NCBI RefSeq assembly: GCF_000685315.1
Contig: NZ_ARYM01000025.1
Span: 1 to 48,425, forward strand
Direction: 5' to 3'
Length of the DNA stretch: 48,425 nucleotides
From: Hyphomonas polymorpha PS728
Lineage (GTDB): Bacteria > Pseudomonadota > Alphaproteobacteria > Caulobacterales > Hyphomonadaceae
Both the position numbers and the translations under genes were made by a program. Position 1 is the first letter of the stretch, and each line of letters opens with the position of its first letter. Of the stretch, positions 33,651 to 42,800 are shown one piece after another. Under the pieces are notes generated by a model. That model was not told where the DNA came from. It was given only the letters and a program-made list of their open reading frames with translations, and searched no databases.

Positions 33651-36383
33651 TCAGCCTCCACACGGCGCCGCCGCCAACGCCGCCTCGTAATCCTCCAGTA
33701 TCCATGGTTGCATCCCGCCCACCTTCATCGCGTCCACCGCCGGCGCCAGCATCGCTCGCCCTGCCGCGCAGTTACCCAGCCGGATCAACGCGATGCCTCT
33801 CAGCCCCGCCACCCGCGTATCCCAGCCATCCCCCGGGCTGCCCGCTGCCAGCTTGCCTGCGTCCAGCCCCTCTGCCAGCGCCATCGCCTTGCTTGCCTGC
33901 CCCAGCTCAAGCTGCGCCATGGCCAGATAATACGCCATCACATGCACCGCCGGAGAGTCCGGCCCCAGCTGTGCCCGGAACGTGTCCACCACCGGCCCAA
34001 GATTTGCTACCGCCCCTTCCGCGTCGCCCAGGAACCACTGGAACACCGCTTCATTGCCCCGTGTCATAAGACAGGTGAGATGGTCTTCGCCATGCAGCGC
34101 GCACATTTTGGCGCGCACATCCGTCACCAGCGGCAACGCCGGCTCCCAATTGCCGGACGTGGCATAGAGATTGGCCAGCGCGCTCTGTGCCTCCACCACC
34201 TGCGCCGCGTCCGCCCCGAACACATCCGTCAGACGGCGGATCGCATCCTGAAGCACAGGCTCGGCGTCGTCATACCGCCCCGCGTAGAACAGCGACGCGC
34301 CAAGGAACATCGTCGCCCGCGCCCGCGTTGCCTCACTCACGCCGGCCGCCGCATGAGAGGGATCTTGCAACCCCGCCAGCAGATCCACCGCGTCCTCATG
34401 CCGCCCCACCCGGCTGTAGATCTGCGAAAGATCCATCTTCAGGCGATAGGCCGTCTCCGGATCATCCGGCATTGCTTCTGGCAGCAGGCGAACGGCCTCC
34501 TCCAGCAACGGGGCAGACCGCTCCATATCCGCCTGCACCAGATAATACCGCCCCCGCGTCTGCGCCGCCGCAAAGGCCAGCTGCGCGTCGCCCTCGCGGC
34601 GCAGCATCAGCGTCTTGTCCGCCATGTCCAGCACGGCGCCCGCTTCTGAAATCCTGGACGCATTCGCCAGCGCTTCGGCCTGCCGGTAGCGTGCCAGCAG
34701 CGTGCGCCGGTCGCCCTCCCCGTAAAATTCCGCCAGCAGGTCTGCCGCCCGCCCCTTGCGCTCGGCAGCGGCGTCATACACCGCCAGGCTCGAATAGATC
34801 TCCCCCGCCGTTTGCTGAATCGAAGCCTCCGTAAGCGGATCATCTGCAAACCGGGGCCCAATCCCGCCCACCGCCTTGTCCAGCGCCGCGCGCACGGTCA
34901 CGTCCCCCGCTCCACCCGGCCGGTAAGGATCGGCATTCACCAGCAGATCACGGAGGAACCCGCCGGTCGCTTCGGCCCGCGCCGCTTCCATCTCCGCCAC
35001 CGCCCTGGCATCGGCTGCCTGCAGGTAGAGCCACACGCTCGCCGCAAAGCCTGCCACCAGCGCCGCAAAGGTCGCCGTCACCCAGGGCCGCCGCGTCTTC
35101 ACCCGCTCCAACTCGGCTCGCGCCGCGTCCGCCTCCGCCGCCAGCGCCGCTTCCCGCGCGCGCGCCGCCCGCCGTGCCTCCAGCGCCCGCAGCCGCGCCG
35201 CCAGTTCCCCCGCCGACGCTATCCGGCGCAGCGGATCGCCATGCGTCGCCTCGGCAATATCCTCCCGTAGCAGCGGGTCGCCGATGTCCTGCTCCCAGCC
35301 CGTCGCCAGCGGCTTCCTCATGTTCCCGGTGAGGATCTGATACAGCATCACCCCCAGCGCATAGACATCACACCGCGCCGACGGCGCCTGCCCATCAAGT
35401 ATCTCCGGCGCGATGTATAGCGGCGTCCCCATGCTCGAACTGCCCGATCCGCCCTCACCGATTGTCATGCCCATCGGCGTGATGCCCAGGTCTTCCAGCC
35501 GCCCCTGCTCAACCAGCCCACCCGCGCCGAAATCGGTCACGCGCACCTGCCAGCCCCCGCCCTTGCGGGGCGCCACCAGGAAGTTGGCCGGCTTCAGATC
35601 CTTGTGCAGTACGCCGGCCTCATGCGCGGCGGCCACCACATCAATCGTCTGCAGCGCCAGCCCCAGCCGCTCCTCCGCCGGCATCGCCGCGAGCCGCCCC
35701 TCCTGCTCGGCCCAGGCCAGCAGGTTCTCCCCGCCATATTCGCATTCCAGGAAGAAGGGCGGGGTCTCGAAGTTCCAGTCGATCACGCGGGCAATGTCGT
35801 CCCGCTCGCCCAGGCTCTCGCGCAGCACGCGGGCCAGCGTCGCCTCCCGCTTCAGCGAGGCCAGCCGCGCCCCGTCCGGGCTGAACTTGTAGACGCGCAG
35901 CTCCCCGGTCTTGTCATGCCGCGCCAGCCACACTTCGCTGCCCCGCGTGCCCGATAGCTGTTCGCGCAGCATGAAATGACTACGCCCCGGCACCGGCTGC
36001 CCGGCTCTCAGGTCCAGCCGGTTGACCAGCCGCCGCCCGGCCGCCACCCGCTCCACCTGACCGGTAAACCGGTAGCCGATGCGCGCCTGTGTCCGGATTT
36101 GTCCGGAAAGTGTCTCGCCCAGCCCCTTGCGCAACTTGGTGATGGCATTGGCCAGCACATTCTCGACCGTGATCCGCCCCTGCCAGACCGTGTCGAGCAG
36201 TTCCTCCTTGGTGACGACCTCGCCCGCATGGCGCAGCAGCAGGCTCAGCACTTCCAGCGGGCGCCGCTCCAGCTCCACCACCAGCCCGCCCACGCGCAAC
36301 TCGAAACTCGCCTCGTCAAATTCCGCCGCGCCAAACCGGTAGCGGTAGAGCGGGACTTCTTCACGCTTCAGATCGTCCATCAT
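33651..36383 (-). CDS. winged-helix/serine-threonine kinase/TPR transmembrane protein
   Basis: From ATG 36381-36383 this 910-residue protein has an OmpR/CadC-type winged helix at about 10-105 (LERRPLEVLSLLLRHAGEVVTKEELLDTVW, ARIGYRFTG). A Hanks-type kinase follows at about 130-385: K166 in RVYKF, catalytic D262 in HKDLKPAN, D284-F-G, and APE at 325-327. Then come an alanine-rich coiled coil, one membrane helix (433-455) and a C-terminal half of TPR-like repeats with a final cysteine. The wing and kinase are cytoplasmic and the TPR part periplasmic. The protein could sense through TPRs and regulate DNA directly. Two lipoprotein genes are divergent. Confidence 0.9.
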   Translation of the reverse strand: MMDDLKREEVPLYRYRFGAAEFDEASFELRVGGLVVELERRPLEVLSLLLRHAGEVVTKEELLDTVWQGRITVENVLANAITKLRKGLGETLSGQIRTQARIGYRFTGQVERVAAGRRLVNRLDLRAGQPVPGRSHFMLREQLSGTRGSEVWLARHDKTGELRVYKFSPDGARLASLKREATLARVLRESLGERDDIARVIDWNFETPPFFLECEYGGENLLAWAEQEGRLAAMPAEERLGLALQTIDVVAAAHEAGVLHKDLKPANFLVAPRKGGGWQVRVTDFGAGGLVEQGRLEDLGITPMGMTIGEGGSGSSSMGTPLYIAPEILDGQAPSARCDVYALGVMLYQILTGNMRKPLATGWEQDIGDPLLREDIAEATHGDPLRRIASAGELAARLRALEARRAARAREAALAAEADAARAELERVKTRRPWVTATFAALVAGFAASVWLYLQAADARAVAEMEAARAEATGGFLRDLLVNADPYRPGGAGDVTVRAALDKAVGGIGPRFADDPLTEASIQQTAGEIYSSLAVYDAAAERKGRAADLLAEFYGEGDRRTLLARYRQAEALANASRISEAGAVLDMADKTLMLRREGDAQLAFAAAQTRGRYYLVQADMERSAPLLEEAVRLLPEAMPDDPETAYRLKMDLSQIYSRVGRHEDAVDLLAGLQDPSHAAAGVSEATRARATMFLGASLFYAGRYDDAEPVLQDAIRRLTDVFGADAAQVVEAQSALANLYATSGNWEPALPLVTDVRAKMCALHGEDHLTCLMTRGNEAVFQWFLGDAEGAVANLGPVVDTFRAQLGPDSPAVHVMAYYLAMAQLELGQASKAMALAEGLDAGKLAAGSPGDGWDTRVAGLRGIALIRLGNCAAGRAMLAPAVDAMKVGGMQPWILEDYEAALAAAPCGG

Positions 36384-36457
36384 CCGCCCCGCGTACCCAC
36401 GCCGCACGCCACCAGAAAAACCAGTGAAATCAAAGATCCTATCGCGGCGTTAGAAAT

Positions 36458-36474
36458 CCGTGATGCCTCCGTGA
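36458..36474. promoter_or_regulatory. 11-bp-spaced direct repeat, candidate winged-helix site
   Basis: CCGTGA occurs at 36458-36463 and again at 36469-36474, an 11-bp period typical of OmpR/PhoB-type winged-helix sites. It lies between the kinase and lipoprotein genes. The kinase protein has such a domain, so autoregulation and control of the lipoproteins are plausible. An AGATT-N7-AATCT repeat lies a little further right, near 36500. Confidence 0.35.
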
Positions 36475-36567
36475 AGATTATTGCCCGCGCGCGCCTCAGA
36501 TTTCAAACGAATCTCAAGGTTCCCGCACCGGCCGCTTCCGGGCGGTCGATTGAAAGGCATCACAGTC

Positions 36568-37533
36568 ATGAAATTCGGAAAGCTCGGCCTCGCCCTGGCA
36601 ATCTCCTCAGCCCTCCTCCTTGCCGCATGCGGGGGTGGCAGCGAAGCCTCAGGCGGCTTTGACGAGAACGGGTATGATGGCGGCGGCGACCTGAGCGCCC
36701 CGGCCGCCGCTTCAGCCGATGGCGGCAAGGCCAAAAAGCCCAAATGCCCTGTCAAGCTCAACAAGGACCTCCCCGGCCCGGACATCGCCGGCTTCAGGCT
36801 CGGCATGACCTTCGCCGAGGCCGAAAACGCTATCGCCTGTCAGATGCCCGATGGCCTCGTCACCTATGACAACGAGTTCTTCAGCCCCTACAGCCTCAAA
36901 ACCGGCACGATGCGTCTCGAAAAGCAGAGGATTACCGCCCAGACCGGCGAGAACAAGGAATGCAGCTATGGCTCGTATGACGCCATGCAGAAATGCGGCG
37001 CGGGCAATCGCCAGTGGGATTTCATCTCCGAGAAGATCACCCTCGCCACCCCCGGCGTGCCGGGCAACCAGAAAGTCCACGGCGTCTGGCGCACCCAGAA
37101 CTGGAAGGAAGGCGAAATGCCGGCCAAGGCCGCCGTCCTGGCCGCCCTCACCGAAAAATACGGCCCTTACCAGCAATATGAAGGCCGCGACGCGAACTAT
37201 TTCGGCTACGTCAATGAATACAACTGGGTCGCCGATTCTGCCGGCAACGTCCTCAGCGAAGCCCACCCCATGCTGAACCAGTGCGCCAATGGCGTGAATG
37301 GCCGGGGCGATGAACACCAGTCCTGGAGCAGTGGCTGCGGCATGTCCGTCACTGCCATGATCCGCACCTTCCGCTCAAACCCGGACGTGGTGGAAGAACT
37401 CAGCGTCGGCATGTTCGACCAGACCGCCCTCTACGAGTTTGGCGACCAGTTCCAGAACGAGCTCAACGAGATCGAGAACAAGCGCCGCACCGACGAGCTT
37501 GAGAAAGCCCAGAACACCAAGGTGGATCTCTGA
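36568..37533 (+). CDS. hypothetical lipoprotein 1 of the kinase-linked pair
   Basis: The 321-residue protein starts at ATG 36568 (GAAAGG upstream) with a clear lipobox (LLLAACGG). A Gly/Ser/Ala linker follows, then a globular domain opening PDIAGFRLGMTFAEAENAIACQM. That opening resembles short helical repeats found in other bacterial lipoproteins, but I cannot name the family. The C-terminus is charged and helical (FQNELNEIENKRRTDELEKA). It is two bases from the next lipoprotein gene and probably cotranscribed with it. Confidence 0.75.
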   Translation: MKFGKLGLALAISSALLLAACGGGSEASGGFDENGYDGGGDLSAPAAASADGGKAKKPKCPVKLNKDLPGPDIAGFRLGMTFAEAENAIACQMPDGLVTYDNEFFSPYSLKTGTMRLEKQRITAQTGENKECSYGSYDAMQKCGAGNRQWDFISEKITLATPGVPGNQKVHGVWRTQNWKEGEMPAKAAVLAALTEKYGPYQQYEGRDANYFGYVNEYNWVADSAGNVLSEAHPMLNQCANGVNGRGDEHQSWSSGCGMSVTAMIRTFRSNPDVVEELSVGMFDQTALYEFGDQFQNELNEIENKRRTDELEKAQNTKVDL

Positions 37534-37535
37534 TC

Positions 37536-38342
37536 ATGCGCTGGATCAACACTCGATCATTCTGTCTTCCGGCATTGGCCGCTCTGGCTGCTGCCGTCCT
37601 GATCGCAGGCTGTGGGGGCCCGGCCGGAGGTTCCGGCGAAGAAGGCGCGGAGGCTGGCGCGGCCAGCGCCCCCGCTGCCGTCTCTGAGACCGGCGTCACG
37701 CCCGCCAAGCCCGCTTGGGCGCCCAAGGAAGATGCCAAGGCAAAGGGCGATACCCCGAAAGCCGCTGCCGCGCCGGGCCCCAGCCCCTTTGGCACGGCCA
37801 CGCTCGCCTATCCCGATGACTTCCAGATGACACTGCTGGCCTATCGCCTCACAGACCGGGAGCCCCCGCTCGCGGCCTGGGCCAGTGAAGTCTACGAAGT
37901 GAAGTATGCGGACGAATTCAGCAAGGCGGCAAAACTCGAAGCGGAAACCGCGCGCCTGGCCGACATCTACGCCTCCACCGAAGGCGTCGGCGTCCTTCAG
38001 ATCCGCCTCAATTCCCAGCTCAGCCAGTATGACAGCGGCCGGGGCGGCTACTACCTCACCGCCTTCTCCCCCGGCAATCAGGTGAATTTCGGTGGCAGGG
38101 AACAGGTCAGCCTGCAGCTCGACAATATGGCCAGCGCCTTCTTCTGGCCGGTGGAGGCAAGCCGCGCCCAGGAAATCCTCCAGCACACAAGCCGCCAGGT
38201 GGACCTCGACACAAAGATCGAGCTCACCGGCATCCAGCGGCGCAGCAACGGTCTCGTTATCCAGGGCCGCATCACCGAATACGGCATCTACAGCAAACGC
38301 TATAACGACGAACGCCAGTTCGAGTTCATTCAGCTCGACTAA
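37536..38342 (+). CDS. hypothetical lipoprotein 2 of the kinase-linked pair
   Basis: The 268-residue protein has a lipobox (VLIAGCGG), then a low-complexity Ala/Pro/Lys spacer to about residue 85 and a globular domain (AYPDDFQMTLLAYRL, GVLQIRLNSQLSQYDSGRGG, ending ERQFEFIQLD). The family is not recognised. With lipoprotein 1 it probably sits in the periplasm, where the TPR half of the divergent kinase protein would lie. An IS3 element inserted 22 bases after its stop, leaving the gene intact. Confidence 0.75.
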   Translation: MRWINTRSFCLPALAALAAAVLIAGCGGPAGGSGEEGAEAGAASAPAAVSETGVTPAKPAWAPKEDAKAKGDTPKAAAAPGPSPFGTATLAYPDDFQMTLLAYRLTDREPPLAAWASEVYEVKYADEFSKAAKLEAETARLADIYASTEGVGVLQIRLNSQLSQYDSGRGGYYLTAFSPGNQVNFGGREQVSLQLDNMASAFFWPVEASRAQEILQHTSRQVDLDTKIELTGIQRRSNGLVIQGRITEYGIYSKRYNDERQFEFIQLD

Positions 38343-38410
38343 CCCCTCAGGCGCTGACTGGACTTGGACTTCCCCCGGTTTGATGGACAATTTTTTCTTC
38401 ATCGAACAGG

Positions 38411-38731
38411 ATGTTTCTCATACCGAGAACAAGGAGCCCGTACCCGACGGAATTTCGGGAACATATCATTGCGCTGGCCCGGTCTGGGCGCAGTGTCGAG
38501 AGCCTCGCGCGGGAGTTTGAGCCGTGTGCAGCGACCATCCACCTTTGGTTTAAGGAAGCCCAGCAGGACAGCGGTGAACGCGATGATGGCGTGACGAGCG
38601 CCGAACGCGAGGAGCTGAAGCGCCTTCGCCGGGAGAACAAGGTGCTGCGTCAGGAGCGCGACATACTCTCAAAGGCCGCGGCCTGGTTTGCACAGGGCGA
38701 GATACCTTCGTCGAGATCTTCCGGTTCATGA
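38411..38731 (+). CDS. IS3-family OrfA
   Basis: The 106-residue protein has a helix-turn-helix (YPTEFREHIIALARSGRSVESLAREFEP, TIHLWFKEAQ) and a coiled-coil tail (EELKRLRRENKVLRQERDIL). OrfB begins four bases before its end in the -1 frame, as expected for this family. Confidence 0.9.
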   Translation: MFLIPRTRSPYPTEFREHIIALARSGRSVESLAREFEPCAATIHLWFKEAQQDSGERDDGVTSAEREELKRLRRENKVLRQERDILSKAAAWFAQGEIPSSRSSGS

Positions 38732-39581
38732 CCGCAAACCAGGCCCTTTACCCGATCGAGATGATGGCCCGGGTCCTTGGTGTATCGCGCAGTGGCTTCT
38801 ATGCCTGGCGGGACCGGGAGCCGAGCCGCCGGGCGCAAGCCGACGCGGTGCTGACGGAAAAGATCGGCGCGTTCCACAATCGCTCGAAGATGACCTATGG
38901 CGCGCCGAGGATCCACGCTGATCTTCTCGATGAAGGTATCCGAGTATGTCGCAAGCGGGTCGAGCGGCTGATGAAAGCCGCTGCGCTAGCAAGCGGAAAT
39001 ACGTCACCACCACGATCCGGGACAAACGTCATCGACCAGCAGCTGACCTGGTGGACCGGAACTTCTATGCCGATGCGCCGAATGTGCTCTGGGTCGCCGA
39101 CATCACCTTCGTCCCGACCTGGGCAGGCTTCATCTACCTGTCGGTCGTCCTTGATACCTTCAGTAGACGGATCGTAGGCTGGGCGATCGGTTACGAGCAG
39201 AAAGCCGAGCTTGTTCTGCAGGCCCTCAACATGGCGGTCACGCAGCGAAAGCCCCGGGATGTTATCCATCACTCGGACCAGGGATCGCAATACACATCAG
39301 TCGCCTTCGGTCTGCGGTGCAAGGAGGCAGGTGTACGTCCTTCGATGGGATCGGTCGGCGATGCCTATGACAATGCGATGTGCGAGAGCTTCTTCTCGAC
39401 GCTCGAAGCCGAACTTCTGAACCGCCGGACCTTCACGACGAAAGCTGAGGCTAGGATGGCCGTCTTCGAGTTCATCGAAGGCTGGTATAATCCCGGCCGC
39501 CGCCACTCCGCCCTTGGCTACATGTCACCCATCAACTACGAAAGGAGCCGACTGGAGACACTGGAATCCGCTAGCCTGTAA
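38728..39581 (+). pseudogene. IS3-family OrfB, frameshifted
   Basis: The first part reads normally (YPIEMMARVLGVSRSGFYAW, SKMTYGAPRIHADLLDEGI, VERLMKAAA) in one frame to about 38985. The catalytic part continues in another (SKRKYVTTTIRDKRHRPAAD, then DDE motifs WVADITF, HHSDQGSQY and AMCESFFSTLEAE). A short deletion near 38975-38990 explains the switch. The second frame is open from 38946. No single product can contain the helix-turn-helix region and catalytic core. Confidence 0.85.
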
Positions 39582-39623
39582 CCGTCCACGAAACCGGGGG
39601 AAGTCCACATCGCAACGATACTT

Positions 39624-39878
39624 CTACTTCAATGACTTCCGCAAATGAAATATGACGATTGATTTAATAATCCCAACAAACCAATAGAATAGGGCAACAA
39701 ATACCAATGAAATCAAACAAAACTGAAACAGATCATCTTTCAAATAGGATGTATTTCCTGCGGCGAAATTGACCATCGCAAAAACAACATACATCACGAG
39801 CAACAAAGTGACAATGCAGAGAGGGACAATTACCTGACGCCACATTCGATTCACAAAGCGGATTTTTTCTTCAATCAT
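39624..39878 (-). CDS. small two-helix membrane protein, candidate Rhs immunity protein
   Basis: The 84-residue protein has two hydrophobic helices (VIVPLCIVTLLLVMYVVFAM and LFQFCLISLVFVALFYWFVG) separated by a short loop. It starts at ATG 39878, which overlaps the rhs stop as ATGA, so it is translationally coupled. Base composition is much more AT-rich than the Rhs core. Position directly after a variable Rhs tip is the standard location for an immunity gene, but no immunity family is recognised. Confidence 0.65.
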   Translation of the reverse strand: MIEEKIRFVNRMWRQVIVPLCIVTLLLVMYVVFAMVNFAAGNTSYLKDDLFQFCLISLVFVALFYWFVGIIKSIVIFHLRKSLK

Positions 39879-42800
39879 CCTCTGCATCCTATAGGATCAA
39901 AATGATAGTTTATGCTGTACTGGCGGCCGATAGCTCCGTAAGCACCATACGCTCCTCTGGGCCCCATAGACACACCATAGGGTCCGTCGAAGTTCGCTGT
40001 GACTTCCACGCCCCCACCATCCCCCCCACCACCTTGCATCACAACGCTTTCGGTGAAAGTAAGCCCGCTTGTTGAGGCCGACTGCGCGTTACCGAACAAT
40101 ACATTGGGCCCCAATCCTGCGAAACCGCCAAAGCCAGCTAGGGGAGTAACTGATCCGGAGGCTCCGAATTGAGTGCCACGAAAACTACCATCACCAATCA
40201 ACGGCAATGACTCCCACGGGACGGAACCGCTCGTATTCCAACCTGCTGAGCCACCAACAACGCCCCCAAAAAGCGTTCCGCCCGCACCATAGCCAAGATG
40301 AAGTCGAGCTCCCGTAGGACACTGCGTTTTATCATCTTGAGAGGTGCTACCGGCAGCCGCCCCGCCGGGTAAGAAGTTTACTCTATACCACAGCGATGCA
40401 TAGTCAGAGTTCCACAGCAACATCAGCCGGGTGCTTACCTGCCGGGGTGGCGGCTCTAGCTTTGGTGAAGTGACTGTGACTCCCCCGCAAACCAAAACTC
40501 CCTCTACATTTTCGCATTCCCTAGGATTGAAACCTTTCAATCCCCACGGATCGATCCGATTCACCGGATCGTTCCCAACATACGCATACAGATTAAGCCC
40601 GCCGGCCTGCCCGATCGGATCGGTCTGCAGGAACCTCCCCAGCCTCGGATGATAGACACGATTGCGGTAGGAGTAGAGCTGAACCTCCGCGATCCAGATC
40701 TGACCTGTGTATCCGAACCTGCCGGCATTGCCCGACTTCGGGATGCCATACTCATCATACGCATTGATCTGCGTGGCCGCGCCCGTGCCGTTGGTTTCCG
40801 CGATCACCGAGCCCCGCTCATCCGTGATCAACCAGTGCTTCGTGCCCGTGCCGCTGCCTGTATAGGCCACCAGTGGTGTGTCGAGACCCGGACCCGGGAT
40901 GTAGCGCTTCTGAAGCACGTTCGAGCCATTGTACTCAGCTGCAAGATTGGCTCCGTCATACAGAAACCGCGTCGTCGCCCCGCTCACCTGCGCCGTCTGA
41001 TAGAGACGCCCTGCAGGGTCATAGTTCAGAGTTACCGCCCCGCCTACACCCGTGACGCCGGTGAGGCGGTTGTCAAAGTCATACGCATAGGTCCGCGTAC
41101 CATCCGAGGTCAGGCTGCCCCGCGTGTCATAGGTGTAGGACGCCGGCCCCGTCAGGTACTGATCCAGCCCGTTGACCGTGAAGTTGTGATCCAGATTGGT
41201 CAGCCCGCTCATCTGGTAGATGTTGTTCGTCATCCCCCGCGTCAGGATCTGACCCGCCATGTTGTAGGTGAAGCTCAGCGTCTGATCCTGCGCCGTGCCA
41301 GCAAGGTCATGCGCCATGGAGTCCAGCTGAGAGGCAGAGTTGAATACGTTCATGGTGTTCACGCCATTGCCGCGAGCAGTGTAAGCTAGGCGCCCGAGAT
41401 TGTCATAGGTGTAAGTGACCAGCGCCGCTAATCCGTTCTCGCGGATGCTTGTTACCGCATTGGCGAGGTCATAGTCGTAGGTGACGTAGAAAGCATCCGG
41501 CCAGGTTGCCTGCGTGCGGCGGCCTGCGGCATCATACTGATACGACATCATCCCCTGAGGCGACACCTCAGTCAGCTGACGGCCGAGCGCGTCATAGGTA
41601 AAGGATACCGTGTGGCCCGTCTGAACGGCTGATGTCATCCGCCCGAAATTGTCGTAAGCATACGTCACGGCTGCCTGGGGGCTCGGCGGCGTGCGCGTCG
41701 TCATCCGCCCGAGATTATCATAGGCGAACGAGATCGTCTGGCCGGAGCGCAAACGATGGCCTGTCATCCGGCCGACCGTGTTAAAGCTGTATTCCTCATA
41801 GTCAGTCGTTGAGCTGGATCCCAGCGTACTGGGATCGGGATAGCGCAACCGGGAGACGCGATCGAAACCGTCATACACGTAAGTGGTCAGGTTGCCCTTC
41901 TCATCCTTCACCGTCGCTTGACGACCATTGTCCGTATACGTGTAGCGGACATCCGGTCCTGCCTCCGCCGTTCCGTATGCACCGGTGATTTCCGTGAGCT
42001 GGCTCGCATTGTTGTAGGTGTATTTGCTGATCCGGTCCGGACCATGCGCGCCCGTCGTTCCCAGTGTACAGGCCGCTGGTGCCGAGCCAAACGCCGCCGC
42101 ATTCATCCGCAGGACTTCGCAGTCGAGACGTCCCCGGCTGTCATAGCTCACCTGACGCAGGCTAAGCGTTGTCGCGCCGGACTTAAGCCGGCTGGCCGAG
42201 GGGCGCAGCAGCGTGTCAAAATCCGTCTCGGTCCGCAGCAATGCAGACATGCCGGTCAGATCAGCGAGCGTCGTACCCGTGGCCGTCCCCCGCTCCACTG
42301 CGGAGACGAGGCCCGACGCATTATAACTCAGCTTTACTGCGCGGCGCAGCAGCGGCCCGCCGGCATCGGGGTCCGGTGAGATCACTCCAAGGGGATTGCG
42401 CATCACATCGTAGAAATAATAGCTCGTGTCCGCCGCGCCCGAGAGCGGCCCGTCAATCGTTGCAACATCACTCACTGTTGTCAGTGTCCGCGTGGTCGTC
42501 GAAGAAGTACTCCCGGTTCCATCCGCAATGGTGGTACTCAGTAGAACGCGATTGTTGCCGACGCCGGTCGCGCCATAACCAAGGGTCGTGCGCGTTTCAT
42601 TCGCTGTTCCGATGCAGCCGGGCGAGGCGCCGCTCGAGCAGGCGGAGGTCTGCGTCAGCCGCCAGACTTGGCTGGGCGCCTGCGCAACCGCTCCCGCCGG
42701 GGTGAGTTTATACCAGGCATACATCTGCGTGTAGCTGAATCGCTGCTGCGGGCGCGTTCCGCCGCCTGTTGCTGCAGGCGCTGTAACCGTCAGGATCCCG

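Larger units (their letters stand above)
38365..39607 (+). mobile_element. IS3-family element with broken OrfB
   Basis: The 1243-bp element has 17-bp perfect inverted repeats (TGGACTTCCCCCGGTTT at both ends). No target duplication is evident. It lies between the lipoprotein gene and the low-GC 3' end of the rhs locus, and OrfB carries a frameshift, so the element is probably inactive on its own. Confidence 0.88.

Noticed and set aside
34187..34834. Long plus-strand open frames antisense to the kinase/TPR gene
   Set aside because: They are very Pro/Arg/Ala-rich, the usual shadow of GC-rich coding on the other strand, and lack start signals or homology.
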